This document shows, in pieces, positions 23,543-32,052 of a stretch of 64,000 bases of DNA (positions are counted from its first letter, which is position 1; each line of letters begins with the position of its first letter). The stretch spans positions 41,167,618 to 41,231,617 of the forward strand of contig CM051027.1 in assembly GCA_027627225.1 (NCBI GenBank), in the 5' to 3' direction. This stretch comes from Congeria kusceri (lineage: Eukaryota > Mollusca > Bivalvia > Myida > Dreissenidae). The position numbers were made by a program, and so were the translations under genes. The notes beneath the pieces are model-generated. The model was given only the letters and a program-made list of their open reading frames with translations, did no database searches and was not told where the DNA came from.

Positions 23543-23627
23543 TACAACCCGCCTCGGCGTGGTTATCACAGCGGTTACCGCGTTCGTACGGTTACTGCGT
23601 GGGTTTAAACGTTTATACAATTGGCTG
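23543..23627. promoter_or_regulatory. Right end and subterminal motifs shared by the Harbinger pair
   Basis: Inside the terminal repeat lie CGTGGTTA, GCGGTTACCGCG and CGGTTACTGCG, the same GGTTAC/GTGGTTA words found near the left ends. Candidate binding sites for the SANT-like protein or transposase. Confidence 0.5.
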
Positions 23628-23630
23628 CAG

Positions 23631-24175
23631 AAGTGCACAGTAACACTCCTTGTCTCAGTGAAGATCTAGACCAGGATCCAGACAGTCTGCTAGGTACCCC
23701 TAGTCCAAAGAAGGCTTCACCCATACCAACAGAGATCCAAGTGGAGACAGTTTGTCCCATGGATACATCTGATACATTATTAAAGACCCAGTCGACACAG
23801 CCAGATAAGGAAGTTCATGGGTTGCCAGTTTGCCTACCAGTGGAGACAGTTAGTCCCGAGGATACATCTGAGACATTGTCTAAAACCCAGCCGAACCAGC
23901 CGGATAAGGAAGTTCTTGAAGTGGCAGTTTGTCCATCCGTGGAAAAGACAGTAACTCCACCTAAGGAAAGAGCAGGTTGCTCGACCTCTAAATCCATCCG
24001 TCCAAACATGATGAACTCTGCAAGAGGTCCAGACAAAAAACGGAGGCTAAAAGAACCAGCACAGTCTGAAACCCAACGAATTGTGCGACAGGTGCCCAGT
24101 ACCAGTTCTGTGGACAGCCAAAACACCTTACAGGTATCGAGGGCATGTTCCAACGAGAAGATGAAGCTGACTTGA
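23631..24175 (+). pseudogene. Retrotransposon coding region resumed: Thr/Ser/Pro-rich linker
   Basis: Removing the Harbinger DNA and one CAG joins CTCTACCAG to AAGTGCACAG, restoring one continuous retroelement sequence. The frame EVHSNTPCLSEDLDQDPD continues to 24175 and includes two copies of a 22-residue-like repeat (CPMDTSDTLLKTQSTQPDK and VSPEDTSETLSKTQPNQPDK). A basic nuclear-localisation-like stretch (GPDKKRRLKEP) follows. No enzyme domain is seen. It probably served as a flexible linker before the zinc-finger/TatD part. Confidence 0.65.
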
Positions 24176-24181
24176 GACAAT

Positions 24182-24526
24182 TTGTCTGAGGTTAAGAAGA
24201 AACTTCATTGTCAACGCCGGACAGAGAGGCGCCGCAGAAATATGACTTGCTATGTACCAGGTTGTGATAGCAAATTTATCAAGTTTAAAAAAGTTCATGC
24301 TATGACAAATAACGTGCCAACGGTTTTTGATGCGAGAATTCAGAGTCCTGGTGAGGAAGTCAAAGGCATGCGTGTTCCAGCACTGATGCAGGTGGCAACG
24401 AGGCTTTTTGGAAGGCCTGGAACACTTCAAGAACTGTTAAATGGTAAACGCATAACACTGCCTCGAATCCTACTAGACGGTCCGACCACAGTCTTCGTTG
24501 TGGTCCACCCTGGAAGGCTTCAGTAG
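24182..24526 (+). pseudogene. Zinc-finger-like segment preceding the TatD domain
   Basis: After a basic stretch (RRTERRRRN) comes MTCYVPGCDSKFIKFKKVHA, a C-x4-C arrangement followed by His that resembles a degenerate C2H2-type finger, then an alpha-helical region (MQVATRLFGRPGTLQELLNG). I associate this arrangement with cargo regions of some invertebrate gypsy elements, but I cannot search to confirm. Frame changes occur at both sides of the segment. Confidence 0.5.
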
Positions 24527-24576
24527 GTAACTACAATTACCAGTGCCAAGGGAGTTCACTCTAGCTCCACTTAACA

Positions 24577-25528
24577 GTGTTCCTGGGCTACATGCTGGCA
24601 GCCTTACTTAAACCCAAGGACTACGTTTACTCGATGTCAAAGTTTGCCTTCTCTCAGACGGTGGAGTCTTTTCCAGAGGCTGTGGACAGTCACTTCTACG
24701 CTGACCGACTCAGACAGGCTGCTAAAGTTTCGGGAACCATGCACGATGTTCTTGCACTAGGGTCATCGACTCAGAACGTAAAGGTGAAGCTTGTCAACGT
24801 TGTGGCCAACTTCTGTGACCCAAACGCATACCCATCAGCAAGCGATATAGACAGCTTCCCACCAGAGGTCATCGTTGCTGTGGGTATACATCCAAAGTAT
24901 GCAACCAGGTCGAGAAGATTTCTCTCTGAAGCTCTGGATAGGCTGAGAAGTTTGCTTACCAATTCAAGAGTTGCAGCCGTTGGTAAAGTTGGATTGGACC
25001 ACTCAGTAGATCCACCAGACTGGCCTGATCAGATGTGGCTGATGCAGAACGTTTTACCTCTGGTTCCGGTTGACAAGGTTCTGGTTCTTCATTGTCGTGG
25101 GATCACTGGTGACAACAGAATGGAAGTGCACCTGTTGCTGCAACATTTACTGAAGTCTGTACCCCGAAAACAGAAGATCCAGGTCAACTCCTTCTGTGGG
25201 AATAACCTTGTAGTAGGTTGATGGCTAGAAGCATTCCCCAACACTTGCAACAGTTTCAACCGAAGCGAACTTCACTCAAGATCAAGTGGTCGCACTGGTT
25301 GGACTTAGTGAGGACAGGTTATTGTTGGAAACCGATGCCCCATACTTCCGTCGGAGGGGTCAACAGTTTTCATCGCCTGCTGAGATTGGTGACGTAGCTT
25401 CAATGAAGGTTGGATATAGGGGGTTCTCCACGGAACACATCCTACAGGTTACCACGAGAAACGCTGTCCGCACATTTGGTGCAGTCACCTGTAGAAGACC
25501 AGTAGTTCCAAAAAACTACTTATTTTGA
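24577..25528 (+). pseudogene. TatD-type metal-dependent nuclease domain carried by the retrotransposon
   Basis: The pattern of the TatD family is present in order: DSHFYADRL (about 24685), VAVGIHPKYA (about 24877), VAAVGKVGLDHS (about 24970), VLVLHCRG (about 25078), and after a frameshift near 25220 LLLETDAPYFRRRG (about 25321) with a C-terminal Asn helix (QVTTRNAVRTFGAV). TatD enzymes are TIM-barrel exonucleases using several metal-binding His, Glu and Asp. Three expected ligand positions differ: Tyr in place of the second His of the first motif, Lys where AVGE is usual, and Asn where a His usually opens the HSF/HCF motif (NSFCGN). The domain is thus decayed, or catalytically altered. Its position between PHD relic and polypurine tract, inside the LTRs, argues that it is element cargo and not a host gene. 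Confidence 0.8.
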
Positions 25529-25793
25529 CTCTTTTTCCAGCTTTATGGGACAGTTTGTCTTAATTGTATGGAACAGTTTGTCTAAAATGTATCGGACAGT
25601 TTGTCTGTACTATGTATTTCCTATGTATAAAGTACATTATATAAAATTATGTCATATTTTATATTATCCAGTCATGTTGGCAAAATTCGTGTACATGGCA
25701 GTTTGCAATTTCTTGAGTATTTTAATGTAGGTCACAATCCCGTCTGCAGGCTGTCTGTCTGCAATGGTCCCATGGAGCGGTCCAAACTATAAC
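25529..25793 (+). other. 3' untranslated region of the retrotransposon
   Basis: Three spaced copies of GGACAGTTTGTCT or GGAACAGTTTGTCT (about 25539-25608) stand out as a short internal repeat. Nothing coding is seen. Confidence 0.55.
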
Positions 25794-25803
25794 GACGGAG
25801 GAG
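25794..25803 (+). promoter_or_regulatory. Polypurine tract
   Basis: GACGGAGGAG lies directly before the TG of the 3' LTR, the position where plus-strand DNA synthesis is primed. The 5' LTR lacks this sequence upstream, which fixes the LTR start. Confidence 0.8.
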
Positions 25804-26016
25804 TGTAGTGTCATACGAACCCGACCGTGTACGAAATACCTACCAAGGCGCATGCAAAGAGATTACCTTTGCCAGCGACATTGCTCAGTCGAGATCCAGC
25901 CAAAGGACAGCGAATATAATCATCTACATTGCAATTTATCTGTATAATTTCGTGTAAATAAATAGTTCTTTTAACTTTACAACGACTTGTCTCTACCGTC
26001 AATAGAGAATACAACA
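25804..26016 (+). repeat. 3' LTR (213 bp)
   Basis: It begins TGTAGTGTCATACG and ends AATACAACA. About 23 substitutions and no indels distinguish it from the 5' LTR, so the insertion is old. AATAAA at 25957-25962 would direct polyadenylation. Confidence 0.93.
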
Positions 26017-27291
26017 CAAATAAAACAACACTACATATAGATTCACTTCAATTCAATGTTTAGGAAAAAAAGAGTTCCGTTTCTGGTCTCCTGCCCCCCA
26101 AAATAAGGGTCATTAGGTAGGGATTTATCTCTCTTTTTTTAAATTATTTTTTTATTGATGGGAGAATGGTGCGTGTTCCATATATGTTTCTATGTAGATG
26201 AGTACCGTGTATTACGGTACTCCATGTATTACGCGCACATTTTTAACGTTAAGTTCCGCTATGAAAATTTGTTGTGCGTTGTACACACTAACCGTCTTTC
26301 AGCCATTTTTTGTGAAAATGTTAATTTTATTTTATTTTATATTTAATTCATAATTTTTTATTAACAAAACATTTCACCCTTATTACCTTGCGATCATATT
26401 TACAATTTGAACACACAAATAAAATCCGTTAAAAACACAGTCATTGATAATACCACCTGTTACAACTGAGAAGATTGAAAGCGCGACGTCATCAATTAGC
26501 CAGGCCTCTAAAATCTAAAAGCCGCTAGCAACAACCATAGCAACAGTGTCGGTTTGACTTCAGATGACTTCTGAGCAGGGGTAATTGTCTAGTAGTTTGT
26601 AGCACTTAGCGTGTAACACGATTAGCACGTGGTCAGTGAAAAAGCATCAGTCAATACTATTGTACGTGAGCAATGCAAGCAGTGTCGATAGAGCATTAAT
26701 GAATTAGTGTTCAAGAGTGTGAAAACGATTAGACAGTTGTTTTGTTGCATTGGATAAATTGTAGATTGAATGGGAGTGACGAAATATAGATGCATTGGAA
26801 TAAACATGGAGATTGTGTTCTGGCATACAAAATTGTGAAAATGGTGCCATGTGCAACAATGAATCATTATCAGGTTTATGAAACACAATAGCCAATTAAA
26901 ATTTTGTTTGGTAAAATGAATAAGAATATTCAAATGATTTTTGGACCAAAAATATGTAGGGTCTGCAGCAAAAGTAAAGGGTCGGTTGGGAGACACGAAA
27001 CGGCCTTACAGGCTAAGAAATACTCATTTGAATAATAATATTGAATTGTTAAAGTTATCAATTATGGCCAAGTTATCCAAATGTATTCAATCAAACTAAT
27101 TTCTGCTGAATATTATGAATAACAAACTCCAGAAATGTTTGCATGTATTTTTTAATCACAACTGTTTGTGCATTTTTATTAAGCGTCATAATTTATTCAC
27201 TCTACATATATGTTGTAAGATTATTCATCGCAAAATACATACATATTTTTATTTATTTTTTGTTAATATTGATACTGATCGCCGACTTCAG
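26017..27291. other. No recognised gene
   Basis: AT-rich sequence between the retrotransposon and the satellite array. The longest frame (124 codons on minus, 26622-26996) shows no family motif and is His/Asn/Ile-rich as expected of chance AT-rich frames. Confidence 0.55.
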
Positions 27292-27299
27292 TGGTTCCG

Positions 27300-27804
27300 A
27301 TTTGAATGACATGGTTACGAAATAACTGATGTGTACGAAACAACCGAAAATGAATGGTTACGAAATTACCTGATATTAATATGTGCACGAAATGTATATT
27401 GATATTTCAAGAAAGGGCCGAATACTATGGTCGGACAATTCCCGATATGGCTACCATTTGTTTTTGTACAATTGCACACACGCCGGTGACTGTTGATAAA
27501 ATAGCGCGCATTATTACCAAGTGAAACTAAGCGAGGTAAATCAACATATTCTACAGCAGGTTAAAAAACAGTAAATTTAACAACTATCCAAAGCAACGCA
27601 AAATCTCCTGACGTGTACAGTACCGGGAACCTGATATTTGCGTTCAGAGATTGCTAGAATATACGTGTGTACGCAAAACACATCTAATACAACCCGATTT
27701 CTTGCATTTAACACTCAAATTATATAAAATGGAATCAGGTAACTTCCAATTTTACTTCTGGGCACAAAGGGCAGTTGCATAAATAAACGGATACTTGAGC
27801 GTAA
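27300..27804 (+). repeat. Unit module: TACGAAA-rich leader
   Basis: Within 100 bp the words GTTACGAAATAAC, TACGAAACAAC, GTTACGAAATTACC and CACGAAATG follow each other, suggesting a small iterated motif. The remainder of the leader has no recognised content. Confidence 0.6.
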
Positions 27805-28780
27805 AGCACCTGTCACACTGTCACGATTTTGGCTACGATTGCCCACGATTTACAACGTCTTGTAGAAGCGTGGTAAAGCGTGAACACATACGAACTGGCA
27901 TCTCTGTGAATCTTGAAGATTCTTGGGGGACCCTTATCGATCGGGAAGCGCTACGACAGTTTTGAACATGTTCAAAACATTCGTGGCTTATCGTAGCGCC
28001 GCCACGATTTTTCCAAACGTAGGACAATCCTAGACCCATCGTATCTCAATCTGGGTTATTCTTACAGGCGTCGTAGAGGCATTCGTGGCCTTTCGTGTTT
28101 CATCGTGATTAATCGTGAGTGATTGTATGACATATACATAACATATACATTACAAGACTGTACAACGTTATGGTACGTTTGGCTGCGTATATGGTATGGA
28201 TTTCTACGCTTGCCGTACGGTTCAGTTACGATTTTGGTAGGATCTTCAGTGGCCGCTATCACGCCTTGTCACGAATATACACGATGGACCACGACAACGC
28301 GACGATTGAGTCGCTTTGCCAATACGGTTTATCGCGATGTTACTACGCACTCACTACGTTTATCTACGTTGGTGCCACGATTATGCAAAAAGGCATCGTG
28401 ATGTCCAAATCGCCTAGAAAGGTGGTGAAGCGTAAGATTTATTGGCGGTTCGTAGGCCCATCGTGATGAGTTTTCTTTAATCTTACTACAATCTTAGGAG
28501 AAACGTTAACAATCGTCTGTAGTCGTCTGTTACCATAGCGTATTCCTGGCGCTTGCGTATTACAACCCTAACAGGTCGTATCATATCTTGGTGAAACCGT
28601 GATGAATCGGCTGCGGTAACCTACACGTGTCGTTGATATTCGTAGTCTTGTCCAACAATAACCGTAGGCATACGTAGGAAGATACAATCGGGACACTGTG
28701 CATCCCGACTCACCACGATTAACACGTTCACGATCAATCGTGGGCTATCGTAGCCAAAATCGTGACAGTGTGACCAGGGC
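27805..28780. mobile_element. Unit module: non-autonomous element with about 45-bp inverted ends
   Basis: The left end (GCACCTGTCACACTGTCACG, continuing through GATTTTGGCTACGAT) and the reversed right end (GCCCTGGTCACACTGTCACG...) match for about 45 bp with few mismatches. The right flank is TTAA and the left flank TAAA, and the right terminus reversed reads TTAAGCCCTGG, reminiscent of TTAA-targeting (piggyBac-like) elements; this is suggestive only. The interior is CpG-rich with many CGAT/CGTG/CGTAG words. Frames of 91-110 codons inside look like chance products of this low-complexity sequence. Confidence 0.78.
27959..27978. other. 20-bp perfect palindrome
   Basis: GTTTTGAACATGTTCAAAAC is a perfect dyad and is kept in every unit of the array, including the diverged ones. 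Confidence 0.8.
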
Positions 28781-29081
28781 TTAAGTTATGTAAGTGTTGG
28801 ACATCTCATTACATAATTGTTGCAACAAACAACTTAATTTAAAAGCATCATACATATATATCATTCAATGCCAATTTTGTGTTTAGTACCCGGCCGGTTT
28901 ATCATGAACGGCAATAATACCATTCTTTCACATGTAATGCATAATAAGGAAGGACGTTCAGACAATTATCATTGATATTTCATTGAGTGCTACTACTGTA
29001 ACAATGAAGTTTTTGAATTGTGTGCAAGGATATGTGTGAGGATGAGTTTGCGCAACACATATGCCCACCATTTAAAGCATT

Positions 29082-29815
29082 GATACCTTATATCAAGAAA
29101 TCGCTTTGGAGTACATATAGGGTGGGTGGAGTCACGGTCAAGGTCACTGTTACTAAAACTAGAAAAACAGTTTCTGCACACTATCTTGAGAATGCATTAA
29201 GATATTTTGATGAACTTTCATACAAAGATACCTTATAGCGAGACCTCGCTTGGGATTGCATACGGGGTGGATGGGCTCAAGGTCATTGTAGCTTTTGCTA
29301 AAAATAGAAAAACGGTTTCCGCTTAATATCTTGAGAACGCACTGTGATATTAAAATAAAACTTATTACATAGAAACCTTATATCGAGACCTCGCTTGGGA
29401 TTGCAAATGGGGTGCGTGGGATCAAGGTCATGGTTCCATAACTAAAAACAGGAAAACGGTTTCCGCTCAATAAAATGAGAACGCATTGAGATAATTTAAT
29501 GAAACTTAATACATAGATACTTTATATCGAGACCTCGCCTGGGTTTTCATATGGGGTGGGTGTAGTCAAGATCAGGGTCACTGTTACTGAAAATTGAAAA
29601 ACGGTTTCCGCTCAATAAGATGAGAACACATTGACATATTTTAATGAAATTTAAAGCATATATACCTTATATCGAGACCTCGCTTGGAATTGCGTATGGT
29701 GTGGATGGGGTCAAGGTCAATGTTACTGTTACTAAAAATAGAAAAATGGTTTCCCCTCAATAACTTGAGAACACATAGAGATATTTTAATGAAACTTCAT
29801 ACATAGATACCTTAT
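29082..29815 (+). repeat. Unit module: five tandem 145-bp repeats
   Basis: Starts at 29082, 29227, 29372, 29516 and 29661, with a truncated sixth start at 29806 (GATACCTTATGG). Consensus words are GATACCTTATATCGAGACC, TCGCTTGGGATTGCATATGG, GTCAAGGTCACTGTTACT and AAACGGTTTCCGCTCAATAA. The five repeats differ from one another far more than the same repeat differs between units, so this small array predates amplification of the 4.7-kb unit. It resembles 140-160-bp repeats found inside transposon-like units in bivalves, from memory only. Confidence 0.93.
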
Positions 29816-29891
29816 GGTCTAGTTACCCCAAAACGGAAGTCACATACTCAGGGTTACATGCTGTCAGTTAGATACTAAGCACATGTGGTTC
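29816..29891 (+). repeat. Direct repeat DR-A
   Basis: Matches 31987-32052 apart from a 10-base segment (TTACATGCTG) present only here and a few substitutions. It lies right after the 145-bp repeats. Confidence 0.9.
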
Positions 29892-31986
29892 AGTGCAGGA
29901 TGCATATAATTTGTAAAGTACAGTTTAAATGATATGTTTTGGTATCATTTTAAAGGTATATATGTAAGCAATAAGAAAAAAGGCTGTTTTGTGCACTACT
30001 TTTTGTCTACTGGTTCCCAGCTTCATAACTTTTGGCCCATGTATTTATGCGCAAAATGGCAGCCTCCATGCCCGTCAAAACCGGTGTGTTGTTTCTAAGG
30101 TAAATATTTTGAGTTACAACTCATAGAATTTTTTGACATGCTGTTTTTTCAAAAGGTTATGTCCTCATCTTTCCAACAATGTATGGTGATATATTGGAAA
30201 GTAGCTTGGTCATGGTGAAAAGTGAGATCAAATTTTGAATATTTTATATGTAACAAAGAAGGAATTTATTTGCGCATGCGTAACCTTTAAGAACTTCACC
30301 TAATATGAGTCGTCTGCAAAGATTTTGAAAATGGACTATTACAAACACACTGTACTGGAAAGAATAACTGCCAGATGCCACCTTGACCCCATTTAGGGCT
30401 GTATTTTATGGGATGGTTGCTCTAGGGGGCATTAGGGGGGTAAATATGAGAAAATTAAAGCAAAATGTCCACCAGAGTGGCAATCCGAGACCCACTGTGT
30501 TCATCGTGTTTTTTTTTCAGTTTCATTTTGACATTAATTTGCATTAGTTTCAACAATTCTCTCATTTATGTCATAATGCCTTGTGTTGTAATCCTGAATA
30601 TTTAGTTTAAGAACCTGTAACTGATAATGCCCGCAAAGGTCGTGTCCGCACTGGCCGATGCTTTGGCCATGATGACCGTCCGACCTGCCTACTTTTAATA
30701 ATACCAATTTTGCTAATTTGCAAAGTTAACAGATCCTATTTAGTTCATATGTTATTTTGTAATTGTAGTTCAATCAGGCTTTCAGCTGAAAAATACATGA
30801 AATGCGTGCATAAAACACTTAAGCCGCTCACGCCAACCTAGACCCCACCTAATGGAGATAGCGGCATCAAAATTTAAATCACCATCACAGTTTGGTTTAA
30901 TTTGAGTATGTTTTTTAAATGCAGTGTTAAAAAGAACCAGGACCTCAGCCGGAACCATCAACTCATTGGTATACAAGTCTGGGTGAAGTGACGAGTCATC
31001 AAAACTACTTTACTTGTCAACTACACTGGAGCGTTGGGGCGGGGCCGTAAAGCTGACACAGTCGTGTCCGTACCATCGGTATTTTTTAAGGTTAGTACAT
31101 GATTATTGTCATGTATTCTACTATCTAATGACTTCTTTTCCAGCCTGGCATTCTTCTTATCAACACCAGTAGGAAAAGCAAGAATTTAACCCTTGTTGGG
31201 ACTCTCAAACCCGTTTTAGAACTGAACTGTTCGCACATGAGCTCGACAATCTGAAGCCGGCATAGCGACTAGCCTTATCGCAGTAAATAAAACTTAGTAA
31301 ACTATTGTATATGTACACTTATTGCATCTAAGTTACACTAGTAATCACAATAGTGAGTAAACATGCAAAGAAAACCTGTTTATTTTCACAGATTACTCAG
31401 CAGAGAGTACCTGGAACAGATTGAAGATTGCAGGCGGCTCACCTCACCCACATGTTCAGGTGTGACAGAAGACTGTTAATTAATATCTGGCATTGACATT
31501 TTGGGGTCAAATTCTTTTTTTGTTGTGTGACAGGAGGTCAAATCTGTTGATTGTTATGTAAACAAACCCTTTTCTGGGGTCAAATGGCATCTGAAATGCT
31601 ACATTTGTATGGATTTTTCCCCCCAAAATGCAGAAACTTAAAAAAAGAATTGTTCAAAACGGACTAACAACCTATTCTGTAACATTTAAAATGCCAATGA
31701 AGATTGTTTTCACTTCTGACTTATATATTGTATCTGCTATGCCTATTAAAATTCAAACTTATGCTTAATTCTGAGTTAAATTCATGTTTTCCAGATGTAC
31801 CCAAGTACATTTTTTTCCGTCAAAATTTTTGCCTCGAAACACCATTATATGTGACATTTTCAATTTTATTTTTTCCAATAAATCTTTAAACCAGTGTAAT
31901 AGGACTTCAAGTTCTTTCTCGAAATAGATCAGATTGGTGAAAATTGTGGTTATTATTCAAATTTGAAAGGGTTGCGTTCTCATTAA
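29892..31986 (+). other. Unit module: 2.1-kb segment between the direct repeats
   Basis: No domain is recognised. A 73-codon frame (MTPFRAVFYGMVALGG..., at 35125 in unit 2 and equivalents later) is broken in unit 1 by a longer T run. A 65-codon frame (MHRKPVYFHRLLSREYLEQI) and its antisense partner recur in units 2-7. A TTTTCCAG/TTTTCACAG pair looks like 3' splice sites, but nothing confirms exons. Confidence 0.55.
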
Positions 31987-32052
31987 GGTCTAATTACCCC
32001 AAAACGGAAGTCACATCCTCAGGGTCAGTTAGATAATAAGCACATGTGGTTC
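31987..32052 (+). repeat. Direct repeat DR-B, overlapping the next unit start
   Basis: GGTCTAATTACCCCAAAACG...GCACATGTGGTTC. The last six bases are the first bases of unit 2, so the unit junction falls at the end of DR-B. Confidence 0.9.

Larger units (their letters stand above)
16978..23627. mobile_element. PIF/Harbinger element copy B, full length (6,650 bp)
   Basis: Both ends carry the 18-bp inverted terminus CAGCCAATTGTATAAACG, perfect between left and right. CAG precedes it (16975-16977) and CAG follows it (23628-23630), consistent with a 3-bp target duplication. Two convergent genes, a Myb/SANT-like gene on plus and a HARBI1-like transposase on minus, give the standard two-gene content of this superfamily. 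Both genes have frame damage, but the structure is otherwise complete, with all exons in place. The left CAG lies in Harbinger copy A and the right CAG in retrotransposon sequence. Confidence 0.9.
5156..26016 (+). mobile_element. Ty3/gypsy-type LTR retrotransposon, decayed and split by Harbinger elements
   Basis: Two 213-bp direct repeats with TG...CA ends, a primer-binding-site position, a polypurine tract and the order gag, protease, RT, RNase H, integrase define a Ty3/gypsy-type element. Without the 11.8-kb insertion (about 11841-23627) it would be about 9.1 kb. Integrase lies after RNase H, which separates this group from copia. Downstream of integrase it carries a PHD-finger relic and then a zinc-finger-like plus TatD nuclease region, cargo not standard for the family. 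No envelope-like gene is seen. No clean target duplication flanks it (ACAAG on the left, CAAAT on the right). Every coding segment is frameshifted or carries stops, so this is a fossil. Confidence 0.88.
27292..32046 (+). repeat. Array unit 1 (left edge, 4,755 bp)
   Basis: The most diverged copy. It starts CCGATTTGAATGAC. Its inverted-end element is 27805-28780, with an extra CATATACATAA-like 11-bp repeat near 28133; the 145-bp tract is 29082-29805; the direct repeats are at 29816-29891 and 31987-32052. A longer T run near 30510 and GTCCGCAC (others GTCTGCAC) are private. Confidence 0.95.

Noticed and set aside
24577..25528. TatD region as a host TATDN gene
   Set aside because: It lies inside the LTR pair, is continuous with retroelement sequence once the Harbinger DNA is set aside, has no introns, and carries frameshifts and altered ligands like the rest of the element.
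5156..26016. Retrovirus-like element with an envelope gene
   Set aside because: The region after integrase holds PHD, linker, zinc-finger-like and TatD segments; no signal peptide, fusion peptide or membrane anchor pattern is seen.
26622..26996. 124-codon minus-strand frame as a gene
   Set aside because: Its residue composition is that of random AT-rich DNA, with no motif and no supporting context.
29082..29815. Regular 145-bp repeats as a CRISPR-like array
   Set aside because: Repeats are directly adjacent with no unique spacers, they diverge along their whole length, and the context is eukaryotic satellite DNA.
29816..32052. Direct repeats DR-A and DR-B as LTRs of a tiny retroelement
   Set aside because: They are only 66-76 bp, lack TG...CA ends, and no primer-binding site or polypurine tract is convincing beside them.
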